Positions 1 to 7,802 of a stretch of 64,000 nucleotides of DNA are shown in pieces. Position numbers and translations under genes: made by a program. This DNA is from Streptomyces sp. WM6378 (GTDB taxonomy: Bacteria > Actinomycetota > Actinomycetes > Streptomycetales > Streptomycetaceae), in assembly GCF_001279695.1 (NCBI RefSeq), contig NZ_LGDD01000293.1:1-64000 (forward strand), in the 5' to 3' direction. Position 1 is the stretch's first letter. Each line of letters opens with the position of its first letter. Below the pieces are notes generated by a model. The model was not told the origin of the DNA. It was given only the letters and a program-made list of their open reading frames with translations, and made no database searches.

Positions 1-290
1 GCCCGCCCGCCCGTTGCTCGGCGTCGGATGAGCCGACCCCCTGGGGCTGCGCCCCAGACCCGCCGGGGAGCCTGGGCATGCAGGTACCCGCGGGCCGCAT
101 GTGGCTGGTCGCGCAGTTCCCCGCGCCCCTGTCGGGCACCCAGTGCCGCTGGTCGCGCCCGCGCGGCGGAGCCGCAGATGTCACAGCCCCGCGCCCCCAA
201 ACCCGCCTTCGGCCTCGGGCCGTGTCCGGCTGGTGGCGCAGTTCCCCGCGCCCCTGGCGGGGTTGGTCCTGGCAGGGTGGGCGAAACCCC
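1..290. repeat. Gene-free edge with dispersed Streptomyces-type repeats
   Basis: No convincing gene lies in the first 290 bases; open frames here are the usual high-GC shadows. The stretch is made of repeat units found again in the window. Positions 41-61 hold a palindromic unit (CTGGGGC..GCCCCAG) that recurs at 60448-60468. Positions 101-149 hold a unit beginning GTGGCTGGTCGCGCAGTTCC that recurs almost unchanged at 8841-8889. A shortened, diverged copy of the second unit lies at 224-256. Such units are common between Streptomyces genes; their function is not known to me. Confidence 0.6.
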
Positions 291-1181
291 CTACCCCGCC
301 GCCGCCCCGATCGCCCCCTCCACGCTGGGGAACGCGAACTCGAAGCCCGCCGACAACAGCCGTGTCGGGAGGACGCGTTGGCTGGACAGGGCGTCTCCGG
401 CCGCCTCGCCCACCGCGAGCCGCATCGCCGCCGCCGGGACGGGCAGGACGGCCGGGCGGTGCAGGGCCCGGGACATCGCCGCCGTCACCTCCCGGTTCGT
501 CACCGGGGACGGTGCCGTCAGGTTCACCGGGCCGGACAGCTCCTCCGTGTCGACCAGGAACCGCAGCGCCGCCACCTCGTCGTGCAGGGCGATGAACGAC
601 CAGTACTGGCGCCCGCTCCCGAGCCGGCCCCCCAATCCCGCCCGGAACAGCGGGAACAGCTTCGCCCAGGCCCCGCCGTCGCGGGCCACCACCAGACCCG
701 TACGCGCGAACACGGTCCGGATGCCCGCCTCCTCTGCCGGGGCCGCCGCCTCCTCCCACTCCACGCACACCGAGGCGAGGAAGCCGTCGCCCGGCGGCGC
801 CGACTCGTCCACCGGACGGCCGCCCGTGTCGCCGTAGTAGCCGATCGCCGACCCGCTGACCAGCACCTTCGGCGGGGTGTCGAGCGAGGCCAGGGCCTCT
901 GCTACCGCGGCCGTGCCGAGCACCCTGCTGTCCCGGATCTTCTTCTTGTACGCGGCCGTCCAGCGGTGGTCGGCCACCCCAGCCCCGGCCAGATGCACCA
1001 CCGCCTCGCATCCCGCAAGGCCCGCCGCGTCCACGTACTGGCGCGCCGGATCCCACTCGACCTCGTCCGGCGCCTCGGCCTCGCGCCGTACGAGACGTAG
1101 CACCTCGTGCCCGTCCGCCCGCAGCGAGCGCACCAGCTCCGCACCGATCAGTCCTGTCGAACCCGTCACCGCGATCTTCAT
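291..1181 (-). CDS. TIGR01777-type NAD(P)-dependent epimerase/sugar-nucleotide-binding protein
   Basis: The 296-residue product is an extended SDR protein of the YfcH/TIGR01777 type. The N-terminus MKIAVTGSTGLIGAELV is a Rossmann dinucleotide-binding loop. VVHLAGAG and the GYYGDTG segment are hallmarks of this subfamily, and the C-terminal part (about 245-290) matches its DUF1731-like end. The substrate is unknown. I chose the ATG at 1181 because GAGG lies about 9 bases upstream; an ATG three codons earlier (1190) overlaps that site. It is transcribed divergently from the GNAT gene with 45 bp between them, so a shared promoter region is likely. The 3' side runs into dispersed repeats. Confidence 0.85.
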   Translation of the reverse strand: MKIAVTGSTGLIGAELVRSLRADGHEVLRLVRREAEAPDEVEWDPARQYVDAAGLAGCEAVVHLAGAGVADHRWTAAYKKKIRDSRVLGTAAVAEALASLDTPPKVLVSGSAIGYYGDTGGRPVDESAPPGDGFLASVCVEWEEAAAPAEEAGIRTVFARTGLVVARDGGAWAKLFPLFRAGLGGRLGSGRQYWSFIALHDEVAALRFLVDTEELSGPVNLTAPSPVTNREVTAAMSRALHRPAVLPVPAAAMRLAVGEAAGDALSSQRVLPTRLLSAGFEFAFPSVEGAIGAAAG

Positions 1182-1226
1182 GGATCCCATCCTCGCGCCC
1201 CACCGCCCGCATGGCACAGTGGCCGC

Positions 1227-1754
1227 ATGCCCGAGTCGTACACCCAGCCCAGTACTTCTCCCCCTCCGCTCATACGCCCGGCCCAGCGCTCCGACGGCGA
1301 GCCGCTGGGCGCGCTCACCCGGGACGCCTGGTCCCCGCTGCACTCCGTACAGCCGCGTCCGACAGCCCCGTACGGGCCCTTCTTCGACGAGCGGCACGAG
1401 CCCTCGCACTACCTCGTCGCGGAGACGGACGGCCAAATCGTCGGGTTCATCCGGCTGGTTCCGGCCACGGCGCTCGCCTGCAACCGGCACGTCCGGCAGA
1501 TCCAGGGGCTCGAAGTCGCCGAAGCCGCGCGTGGCCGGGGCGTCGCGCGCGCCCTGCTGAGAGCCGCCTGCGACGCCTCCCGCCGCCAGGGCGCCACCCG
1601 CATCACCCTGCGCGTCCTCGGCCACAACGCCCCGGCCCGCGCCCTGTACGAGGCGGAGGGCTTCGCCGTCGAAGGCGTACTGCCCGGCGAGTTCCTCCTC
1701 GAAGGCGCGTACGTGGACGACGTCCTCATGGGCCGTTCCCTGATCGACAGCTGA
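1227..1754 (+). CDS. GNAT family N-acetyltransferase
   Basis: This 175-residue protein is a single GNAT domain. The acetyl-CoA-binding motif A is visible as a GRGVARALL segment near residues 105-115, followed by the NAPARALYEAEGF motif typical of the fold's last strands. The acceptor substrate cannot be told from sequence. The ATG at 1227 was chosen because the domain begins soon after it (LIRPAQRSDGEPL) and longer upstream versions would run into the divergent epimerase gene. The next gene starts 34 bp downstream on the same strand, so co-transcription is plausible. Confidence 0.85.
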   Translation: MPESYTQPSTSPPPLIRPAQRSDGEPLGALTRDAWSPLHSVQPRPTAPYGPFFDERHEPSHYLVAETDGQIVGFIRLVPATALACNRHVRQIQGLEVAEAARGRGVARALLRAACDASRRQGATRITLRVLGHNAPARALYEAEGFAVEGVLPGEFLLEGAYVDDVLMGRSLIDS

Positions 1755-1788
1755 CGACCGACGACCGAACCTCCGAAAGCAGGGTCCC

Positions 1789-3063
1789 GTGTCTCACTCC
1801 AGCCCCTTGACCAATGCCGCCAAGGCCGCCGCGGACGCCGCCGGCATCGCCCTGCGCGGGCTCGACGCCATCCGCGCCGACCTCGCCGCCATCTACCGCG
1901 ATCTGCACGCGCACCCCGAGCTGTCCTTCGCCGAGCACCGCACCGCCGCCGAAGTCGCCGACAGGGCAAGGGAGTTCGGCTGCGAGGTGACCGCCGGGGT
2001 CGGGCGCACCGGGGTCGTCGCCGTCCTGAGGAACGGGCCCGGGCCCACCGTGCTGCTCCGGGCCGACTTCGACGCGCTGCCGGTCAGGGAGCGGACCGGG
2101 CTCGACTACGCCTCCACCGTCGACGGGGTCATGCACGCCTGCGGGCACGACATGCACGTGACCTGCCTGCTCGGCGCGCTCAAGCTGCTCGCCGACTCCC
2201 GCTCGCTGTGGAGCGGCACCGTCCTCGGCGTCTTCCAGCCCGCCGAGGAGATCGCGCAGGGGGCGCGGGCCATGCTCGACGACGGGCTTTACGAGCGGTT
2301 CGGAACGCCCGACATCGTGCTCGGCCAGCACGTGGGCCCGTTCCCGGCCGGTCTGGTCGGCGCGCACGCGGGCCCCGCCTTCGCCGCCACCGACGGGCTC
2401 AAGGTCGTCATGTACGGCAAGGGGGCGCACGGTTCGCGGCCCGAGACGTCCGTCGACCCGGTGGTGATGGCGGCCTCGACCGTGCTGCGGCTCCAGACGA
2501 TCGTCTCGCGCGAGATCCCCGGCGGCGAGACGGCCGTCGTGACCGTCGGCGCGCTGAACGCCGGGACCAAGGACAACATCATCCCGGACGAGGCCGAGCT
2601 GAAGATCAATATCCGGACGTACAAGGAGGACGTGCGGGCCAGGGTGCTTGCCGCCGTCGAGCGGATCGTGCGGGGCGAGGCCGCCGTCGCCGGGGCCGAG
2701 CGCGAGCCCGACATCACCGGGATCGACTCCTTCCCGGTGGTCGTCAACGACGCCGACGCGGTGGCGCGGACGATGGCCGCCGTCGGCGCGGTCATCGGCG
2801 ACGACAAGGTGCTCGACCCGGGGCCGGTGACGGGCAGCGAGGACGTCGGCCTGTTCGGTACGGAGGTCGGGGTCCCGGTCTGCTATTGGCTGTTCGGAGG
2901 TGCGGACGCCGAGGCGTTCGGCGCCGCGCTCGCCGCCGGCACCCTCGACCAGGACATCCCCTCCAACCACTCGCCCTTCTTCGCCCCGCTGGTCGAACCC
3001 ACCCTGACCACCGGCGTCACGGCCCTGACGACCGCGGCGCTGGCCTGGCTCGGCGAGGGCTGA
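1789..3063 (+). CDS. M20 family metallopeptidase/amidohydrolase
   Basis: The 424-residue product belongs to the M20D (hippurate hydrolase, AbgA/AbgB, IAA-amino-acid hydrolase) group, which cleaves N-acyl amino acids or short amides with a two-metal centre. Visible metal-site motifs are RADFDALP (91-98), the ACGHDMH loop (117-123), QPAEE, and a C-terminal NHSPFFAP carrying the last histidine. The dimerisation domain contains GAHGSRP, the usual place for the substrate-contacting histidine. The GTG at 1789 follows a weak AGGG. It ends 6 bp from the convergent TetR gene. The physiological substrate is unknown. Confidence 0.85.
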   Translation: MSHSSPLTNAAKAAADAAGIALRGLDAIRADLAAIYRDLHAHPELSFAEHRTAAEVADRAREFGCEVTAGVGRTGVVAVLRNGPGPTVLLRADFDALPVRERTGLDYASTVDGVMHACGHDMHVTCLLGALKLLADSRSLWSGTVLGVFQPAEEIAQGARAMLDDGLYERFGTPDIVLGQHVGPFPAGLVGAHAGPAFAATDGLKVVMYGKGAHGSRPETSVDPVVMAASTVLRLQTIVSREIPGGETAVVTVGALNAGTKDNIIPDEAELKINIRTYKEDVRARVLAAVERIVRGEAAVAGAEREPDITGIDSFPVVVNDADAVARTMAAVGAVIGDDKVLDPGPVTGSEDVGLFGTEVGVPVCYWLFGGADAEAFGAALAAGTLDQDIPSNHSPFFAPLVEPTLTTGVTALTTAALAWLGEG

Positions 3064-3069
3064 GCGGGC

Positions 3070-3756
3070 TCAGCGGCCCAACAGGCGCATCCCGCCGGTG
3101 AGTTCGCGCAGGCAGCGCACCGCGAGCTCGGCGGGGGAGCCCGGGCCCGTGGCCGGGGCGTCGGTGGCGGACCACGCCTCTAGCGCCACCCGGATCGCGT
3201 CGGTGGCCGCGGCCGCCGCGAGGCGTACCTCCAGGGCGTCGGCCCCCGGCCCCGCGAGGCGGGCGAGCACGGGCAGCAGGCGCTCCTCGGAGTCCTGGTT
3301 CACCCGGTACCAGACCGCGCGCAGCGCCGCGTCGTGCTCGGCCGCGCGCAGCAGCCCCCGGGTCCACCTGAACTGCTCGGCCGCGTGCGCGTCGGGCACC
3401 GCGAGGGCCTCCCGGACGGCGACCTCCAGGGTCTTCGCGAGCGGGCCGGGCTCGGCCGCTTCGAGCAGCGCCCGCCAGCGTTCGGCGCCGCCCGAGAGCA
3501 GCGGGCCGACCGCGTCCTGCTTGGAGCGGAAGTAGCGGTAGAAGGTGCGCAGCGCGACCCCGGCGTGCCGGGCGATGGCCTCGGCGGTGGTGCCGTCGGG
3601 CCCGTGCTCGGCGAAGAGCGCGGCCGCGGCGCGGGCGATGTCGAGCTGGGTCGCCGCCTTGCGGCGCTCGGTGAGCGAGGTCTTGGGCGGGGGGACGGGC
3701 TGCGGTACTGGCTGGGTCACTTCGCAAGCGTACGCCCGGAGCCGGTTCGTCTGCAT
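3070..3756 (-). CDS. TetR/AcrR family transcriptional regulator
   Basis: The 228-residue protein has a proline-rich N-terminal tail and then a TetR helix-turn-helix around residues 30-80 (DIARAAAALFAEHG, then TTAEAIARHAGVALRTFYRY). The helical C-terminal ligand domain has no recognisable specificity. The ATG at 3756 has no clear ribosome-binding site; a GTG at 3720 would remove 12 residues without touching the domain. It is divergent from the SDR gene at 3857, with an inverted repeat between the starts. The usual TetR arrangement would make it the repressor of that SDR; this is inference. Confidence 0.85.
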   Translation of the reverse strand: MQTNRLRAYACEVTQPVPQPVPPPKTSLTERRKAATQLDIARAAAALFAEHGPDGTTAEAIARHAGVALRTFYRYFRSKQDAVGPLLSGGAERWRALLEAAEPGPLAKTLEVAVREALAVPDAHAAEQFRWTRGLLRAAEHDAALRAVWYRVNQDSEERLLPVLARLAGPGADALEVRLAAAAATDAIRVALEAWSATDAPATGPGSPAELAVRCLRELTGGMRLLGR

Positions 3757-3759
3757 GGA

Positions 3760-3797
3760 TTGACTTTATGGCAAAACGTGCCACTAAGGCGTACGGT
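3760..3797. promoter_or_regulatory. Inverted repeat in TetR/SDR divergent spacer
   Basis: The 100-bp spacer between the regulator and the SDR contains TGGCA (3769-3773) and TGCCA (3779-3783), a 5-bp-arm inverted repeat with a 5-bp centre. It sits next to TTGACT (3760-3765), a fair -35 match on the plus strand, although I see no convincing -10 at the right distance. The placement fits a TetR operator controlling both directions. The arms are short, so chance remains possible. Confidence 0.4.
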
Positions 3798-3856
3798 GGA
3801 AACATCCACACGGAGTCCCTCACCGGCTCCCCCTGCGTCGAGAAAGCTGGACCGCG

Positions 3857-4660
3857 ATGAGCGTGAACACCGTCACCGACCGCTACGAAGGACGCCGCGC
3901 GCTGGTCACCGGCGGTGGCTCCGGCATCGGGCAGGCCACCGTGCTGCGCCTGCTCGCCGAGGGCGGCCACGTCGTCGCCGCGGACGTCAGCGAGGCCGGC
4001 CTGAAGGACACCGCCGAGAAGGCGGGCGCCACCATCGGCCGGCTCACCACCCTCGTCGTCGACATAGCCGACGAGGACTCGGTGCGCGAGGGCGTCGCCG
4101 CTGCGGTCTCCGCGCTCGGCGGCCTGGACGTGCTGGTCAACGCGGCCGGCATCCTGCGCTCCTCGCACACCCATGAGACGAGCCTGGCCGACTTCAACAA
4201 GGTCGTCGCGGTCAACCTGACCGGCACCTTCCTGATGATCCGCGAGGCGATCCCGGCACTGCTCGAAGGCGACGGCGCGGCCGTCGTCAACTTCAGCTCG
4301 ACCTCGGCGATGTTCGCCCACCCCTACATGGCGGCGTACGCGGCCAGCAAGGGCGGCATCCAGTCGATGACGCACGCGCTCGCCGCCGAGTACGGCAAGC
4401 GGGGCATCCGGTTCACCGCCGTGCAGCCCGGCTCGATCTCCTCCGGCATGACCGACGGAACCGGCGCCTCCAAGGCGAGCGTGGGCCCCGGCCTGCCCGC
4501 CGACGCCGACATGTCGCTCTTCATGAAGCTCGCCCCGGCCATCGGCCAGGGCTTCGCGGGCCCGGAGACGGTGGCATCCGTGGTCGCGATGCTGGCCAGC
4601 GACGACGGCCGCTTCATCACCGGTACCGAGATCCGCATCGACGGCGGAACGCACTACTGA
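3857..4660 (+). CDS. SDR family NAD(P)-dependent oxidoreductase
   Basis: This is a classical short-chain dehydrogenase of 267 residues. It carries the cofactor loop TGGGSGIG near 18-25, NAAG near 98-101, the catalytic serine in NFSSTSAM, and the catalytic YxxxK in YAASK. The C-terminus (ITGTEIRIDGGTHY) is typical of the FabG-like branch. The acidic D44 (AADVSEAG) at the end of strand 2 suggests NAD(H) preference, which is inference. The neighbouring divergent TetR gene suggests inducible expression in response to an unknown compound. Confidence 0.88.
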   Translation: MSVNTVTDRYEGRRALVTGGGSGIGQATVLRLLAEGGHVVAADVSEAGLKDTAEKAGATIGRLTTLVVDIADEDSVREGVAAAVSALGGLDVLVNAAGILRSSHTHETSLADFNKVVAVNLTGTFLMIREAIPALLEGDGAAVVNFSSTSAMFAHPYMAAYAASKGGIQSMTHALAAEYGKRGIRFTAVQPGSISSGMTDGTGASKASVGPGLPADADMSLFMKLAPAIGQGFAGPETVASVVAMLASDDGRFITGTEIRIDGGTHY

Positions 4661-4697
4661 GCCGATGGAGCCCGGGTGCCCCGCTGACCCGCCCGGC

Positions 4698-5219
4698 TCA
4701 GCCCGTCCCGAACCGCTCCCACAGGCGAGGGAAGCGGGCCGCCAGCGCCGCCTCGTCCTCGAAGTCCAGCGCGGTTCCCTGCGGCTCCTCGGACTGGCCC
4801 GGGATGCCCAGGTCCGGCGCCACGACGCCGGTGAGCTGCTCGTACGCCTCGTCCGCCGCGTAGCCGAGCTCCTCGCCGTCGCCGTCGACCTCCTCGTCGA
4901 ACTCGCCGAGGAGGTCGGCGAGCGCGTCCGGGTCGTGCAGCGCGCCCTCGAAGACCTCGCGGCCCTGGCCGATCAGCCAGCAGCGGAAGTAGTCGAAGGC
5001 GTCGTCGCTGGCCCCGTCGAGCAGCACGGCCGCGGCGCCCCACAGGTCCCAGCGGTAGGCGCGGTTGTAGCGCGCCTCGAAGTGCCGGGCGAAGTCGAGC
5101 ACGGAGTCGGGGTCGTACTGCAGCAGCCGCTCCACGAGCAGGTCGGCCTGTTCCTCGGGGTCGCCGTCGGCGGCCTCGCGGGTACGGTCGACGATCTCCC
5201 AGAACTCCGTCTCGTCCAT
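4698..5219 (-). CDS. DUF4240 domain-containing protein
   Basis: The 173-residue acidic protein begins MDETEFWEIVDRTR, the signature start of DUF4240. The conserved centre (FEARYNRAYRWDLWGAAAVL, then SDDAFDYFRCWLIGQGREVFE) also fits that family. The function of the family is unknown to me. A GTG directly before the ATG gives a one-residue-longer alternative (5222), and no strong ribosome-binding site separates the two. It is convergent with the SDR gene. There is no membrane segment or signal peptide, so it is presumably cytoplasmic. Confidence 0.8.
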   Translation of the reverse strand: MDETEFWEIVDRTREAADGDPEEQADLLVERLLQYDPDSVLDFARHFEARYNRAYRWDLWGAAAVLLDGASDDAFDYFRCWLIGQGREVFEGALHDPDALADLLGEFDEEVDGDGEELGYAADEAYEQLTGVVAPDLGIPGQSEEPQGTALDFEDEAALAARFPRLWERFGTG

Positions 5220-5348
5220 CACGGAACCAGCATCGTGGGTAGGGGGAGGCGGCGCACGCGGAGCGGCGCTTTTCGTCCGGTTGCCGCTCCCGGCTCACCC
5301 CTGGCACACCTGTAGCCATTCGCTCGCCGCTCGCTCGCCATCCGTTCG

Positions 5349-6218
5349 TCACTCGTCGAGGGGCAGCGCGGTCGCGACCATCTCCCAGCGCGAGTCGAAC
5401 CAGGTTTGCACCTGCTGGAACTCCGCGCGCTCCAGGGACCGCGCCCCGTTCCCTTCCAGCGTGGCCGGGAACAGGGTGTCGCTGTGCAGTTCGAGCACCT
5501 CTATGGCCTCGGCGTCGACGAGGATGCGGGTCCTGCGCAGGAAGTAGTAGCCGGTCAGCATCTGGCTGCCGTTGATGAGGTAGCGCTTCTCGCCGGGCAC
5601 CGTCGGCAGGCTCCGGATCTCCACGGACACCGAGCCGACCGTGCCCTCCTCGGCCAGCTGGGTGAGCGAGTGGTGCAGCGCCTCCGTGTACATCCGGATG
5701 ACCCGGCGAAGGCGTCGCAGCGGGCGCAGGTCCGACGGGTCGTCGAGGTGGCGCGGGTAGGGGTGGTGGGTGTCCAGATCCGGCACCAGGACCCGTACCC
5801 GGACCGACCGCGGGGCCGGCCGGTCGCCGAGCCGGATGAGTTCGGCCTGCTGCTGCACGGCGCGGGAGAGCTCCTCTGTGTGCAGCGACCAGACGTCAAG
5901 GGAGACATGGGGTGCCTCGAACGCGCGGGAAATGTAATAGACCAATGGCCGTCCGATGGCAGCCTGGCGGGCCACCACGGCGCCCCGGCCCCGCACCCCT
6001 TCCTCCAGGAGCCCCTCGTCGCGCAGCAGCTGGAGCGCCTTCTGTACGGTGCCGCGCCCGACGTCGAAACGGCGCATGAGCTGCTCCTGTTTGGGCAGCG
6101 CCTCGCCGGGCGCCCAGACACCGTTCTGGATGTCCTGGCGCAGCGCGTCGGCGACCGATCGGTAGCGGGGGGTCTCCCCGGCGTCGTCCGGGTCGGCCCC
6201 TGATATGTGGGTCGTCAC
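5349..6218 (-). CDS. GntR family transcriptional regulator (first of a related pair)
   Basis: The 289-residue regulator has an N-terminal GntR winged helix at about 20-75 (YRSVADALRQDIQNGVWAPG, then GRGTVQKALQLLRDEGLL). The C-terminal half is neither the FCD nor the usual UTRA type I recognise. It includes YLINGSQMLTGYY and ends with a QTWFDSRWE segment that is closely echoed in the GntR protein at 6811-7725 (YILNGREVLAGHY, QQWFDSLWN). The two are therefore paralogues. The start is the GTG at 6218, with no strong ribosome-binding site. A 12-bp perfect inverted repeat begins 47 bp upstream and is a good candidate for its own operator. Confidence 0.85.
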   Translation of the reverse strand: MTTHISGADPDDAGETPRYRSVADALRQDIQNGVWAPGEALPKQEQLMRRFDVGRGTVQKALQLLRDEGLLEEGVRGRGAVVARQAAIGRPLVYYISRAFEAPHVSLDVWSLHTEELSRAVQQQAELIRLGDRPAPRSVRVRVLVPDLDTHHPYPRHLDDPSDLRPLRRLRRVIRMYTEALHHSLTQLAEEGTVGSVSVEIRSLPTVPGEKRYLINGSQMLTGYYFLRRTRILVDAEAIEVLELHSDTLFPATLEGNGARSLERAEFQQVQTWFDSRWEMVATALPLDE

Positions 6219-6264
6219 CCAGCGAGGCTACAACTGGCGGTCAGCGCAGGACAGATGGCTGCGA

Positions 6265-6295
6265 CAACCGGTCAACTAACCTTGTTGACCGGTTG
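6265..6295. promoter_or_regulatory. 12-bp perfect inverted repeat upstream of GntR gene
   Basis: CAACCGGTCAAC (6265-6276) and GTTGACCGGTTG (6284-6295) are exact reverse complements separated by 7 bp. It lies between the minus-strand GntR start (6218) and the plus-strand small membrane protein (6477). The 11-mer GCGACAACCGG that enters the left arm (6261-6271) recurs at 6454-6464, beside the ribosome-binding site of the small gene. This is the position expected for an autoregulatory operator; binding is inferred. Confidence 0.6.
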
Positions 6296-6313
6296 GTTGA
6301 GGCAGTTGGCCGT

Positions 6314-6438
6314 CCAATTCCCCATTGGTATAGCTGTGTTGCCCAATATGCAGCGGGCTGACCATAGATGGCCACCATTCAGGCCGGGTAGGAGGAGGGA
6401 ACACAATCGCCTGCCAATGAAGGTACCGAGCTCAGTAC
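6314..6438. promoter_or_regulatory. Further palindromes and CCAATG half-sites before the small membrane gene
   Basis: CCAAT (6314-6318) and ATTGG (6324-6328) form a short inverted repeat. CTGCCAATG occurs at 6411-6419. GTACCGAG/CTCAGTAC (6423-6438) is a 16-bp palindrome with one mismatched pair. The CTGCCAATG word appears twice more upstream of the second GntR gene (7745-7753 and 7786-7794). The density suggests a complex regulatory region shared by the two regulators; this is inference from pattern only. Confidence 0.4.
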
Positions 6439-6476
6439 TTGCGGTCCGCGGCGGCGACAACCGGAGGAGGTGTTCC

Positions 6477-6716
6477 ATGGGACTGGAGACGCGCGTGCAA
6501 ATCGTCCTCGAACTGCTGTCGAACGCGGGTGTGGTGTCCCTGCTCGGCCCGTCGGGTCTGCTGGTGCTCGCCCTGGGCGTGCTGCTCGCGAAGGGCGGCG
6601 GTGGTGGTGGCGGCGCGGTCCGCCGGGAGCCGGGGCCGGTTCCGGCCGGGCCGCGCACGAACCTGGTGTGCGTGGCGGCCGTACTCCTGGTGCTCCTGCT
6701 GATCGCGGCGCTCTGA
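6477..6716 (+). CDS. Small two-helix membrane protein
   Basis: The 79-residue product has two predicted membrane helices (about residues 18-38, GVVSLLGPSGLLVLALGVLL, and 62-79, VCVAAVLLVLLLIAAL). They are joined by a glycine-run and arginine/proline linker. A strong GGAGGAGG ribosome-binding site six bases before the ATG makes this a credible gene. I recognise no family. It lies alone on the plus strand between two related minus-strand GntR regulators, in a spacer full of palindromes, so it may be their target. The role is unknown. Confidence 0.65.
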   Translation: MGLETRVQIVLELLSNAGVVSLLGPSGLLVLALGVLLAKGGGGGGGAVRREPGPVPAGPRTNLVCVAAVLLVLLLIAAL

Positions 6717-6810
6717 ACGCGGCAGCCCGATCGCCCGAGCTCTGAACGCGGCAGTTCGACCGCCGGCCTCCGTGCGAGGTCGGCCGAAGGTGGCCCGCTC
6801 CGGATCCGGC

Positions 6811-7725
6811 TCAATTCGGGTCCATGGGGCGGGCGATGGTGTTCCACAGCGAGTCGAACCACTGCTGGGTCTGCTCGACATAGCTGCGGGTGACCTGGTC
6901 GTCGTCCACCACGGTGTGCCGGAAGAGCATGCCTTCCACGCCGAGCATGTCGTAGATCTCGATCGGGTTCCGGTCGAGATCCACCGTGCGCTCGGTCACC
7001 TGATAGTGGCCGGCGAGCACCTCGCGGCCGTTGAGGATGTAGACCTTCTGCGTCGGGGTGATCGACACCTTGCGGGCCTCGACCGTCACGTCCGGCACCA
7101 GGTCGCGGACCTTGAGCATGCGCAGCGAGTGCCGCAGCGATCCGTAGATGTGGTTGCTGGTGATCCGCAGCCGCTCCCGCGGCCGGCCGTTCTGCAGGTC
7201 GCCGATCACCTGGGGCAGGGCGAGCGGGGCCTCGGCGTCGGGCAGCAGGATGCGCACCGCCACCCGGCGCGGGCCCGAGCCCTCGGCCTGCACGGTGACC
7301 AGCGGGCCCGCGAGCGCGGAGGCCAGCGTCTCGCCATTGAGGCAGTACGCGTCGATGGTCACCTCCTCCTGGCGGAAGCACTGCGCCACCCGCTCGCCCA
7401 GGAAGATCCCCGCGGGCCGCGGCGAATGGCGGCGCGCGCCGGGCACCTCGCGCCGGTTGTTCGCGGGCGCCTGGATGGTCGCGGGGCGGGCCACGGTCGG
7501 CGGGGTGCCCTGTTGGGCCCGCCTGATCAGGCCTTCCCGCTCCAGGAGTTCGACGGCGCCGCGGACCGCGCCGCGCGGCACGGCGAACCGCTCGCTGAGC
7601 TGGGCCTGCGTCGGGATGTGCTCACCGACCCGAAGCTCACCGCCGGTGATGAGCGCACGCAAGCCGTCCGCGACCACATCCCGCGGACGACGCTGTCCAT
7701 CGGTCGAAGCGCTGCTACCAGGCAC
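6811..7725 (-). CDS. GntR family transcriptional regulator (second of a related pair)
   Basis: The 304-residue protein has an N-terminal GntR helix-turn-helix (about 13-70: VVADGLRALITGGELRVG, then VPRGAVRGAVELLEREGLI). Its unusual C-terminal region shares motifs with the regulator at 5349-6218: YILNGREVLAGHY, a conserved RITSNHIYGSLRHSL stretch that parallels the partner's central helix, and a terminal QQWFDSLW. The start is the GTG at 7725. Upstream lie two copies of CTGCCAATG. The effector is unknown. I read the pair as paralogues that may regulate the small membrane protein between them. Confidence 0.85.
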   Translation of the reverse strand: MPGSSASTDGQRRPRDVVADGLRALITGGELRVGEHIPTQAQLSERFAVPRGAVRGAVELLEREGLIRRAQQGTPPTVARPATIQAPANNRREVPGARRHSPRPAGIFLGERVAQCFRQEEVTIDAYCLNGETLASALAGPLVTVQAEGSGPRRVAVRILLPDAEAPLALPQVIGDLQNGRPRERLRITSNHIYGSLRHSLRMLKVRDLVPDVTVEARKVSITPTQKVYILNGREVLAGHYQVTERTVDLDRNPIEIYDMLGVEGMLFRHTVVDDDQVTRSYVEQTQQWFDSLWNTIARPMDPN

Positions 7726-7744
7726 GCCGCCAGCCTACAACTTC

Positions 7745-7794
7745 CTGCCAATGACGGCGAGTTGTCTGCCGGAAACCGTCAGTATCTGCCAATG
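7745..7794. promoter_or_regulatory. Two CTGCCAATG direct repeats upstream of second GntR gene
   Basis: CTGCCAATG stands at 7745-7753 and 7786-7794, repeats 41 bp apart in the short spacer between the second GntR gene and the WYL regulator gene. A third copy is at 6411-6419 upstream of the small membrane protein. Shared words upstream of neighbouring genes fit a common regulator. Confidence 0.35.
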
Positions 7795-7802
7795 CGGCCG
7801 GT

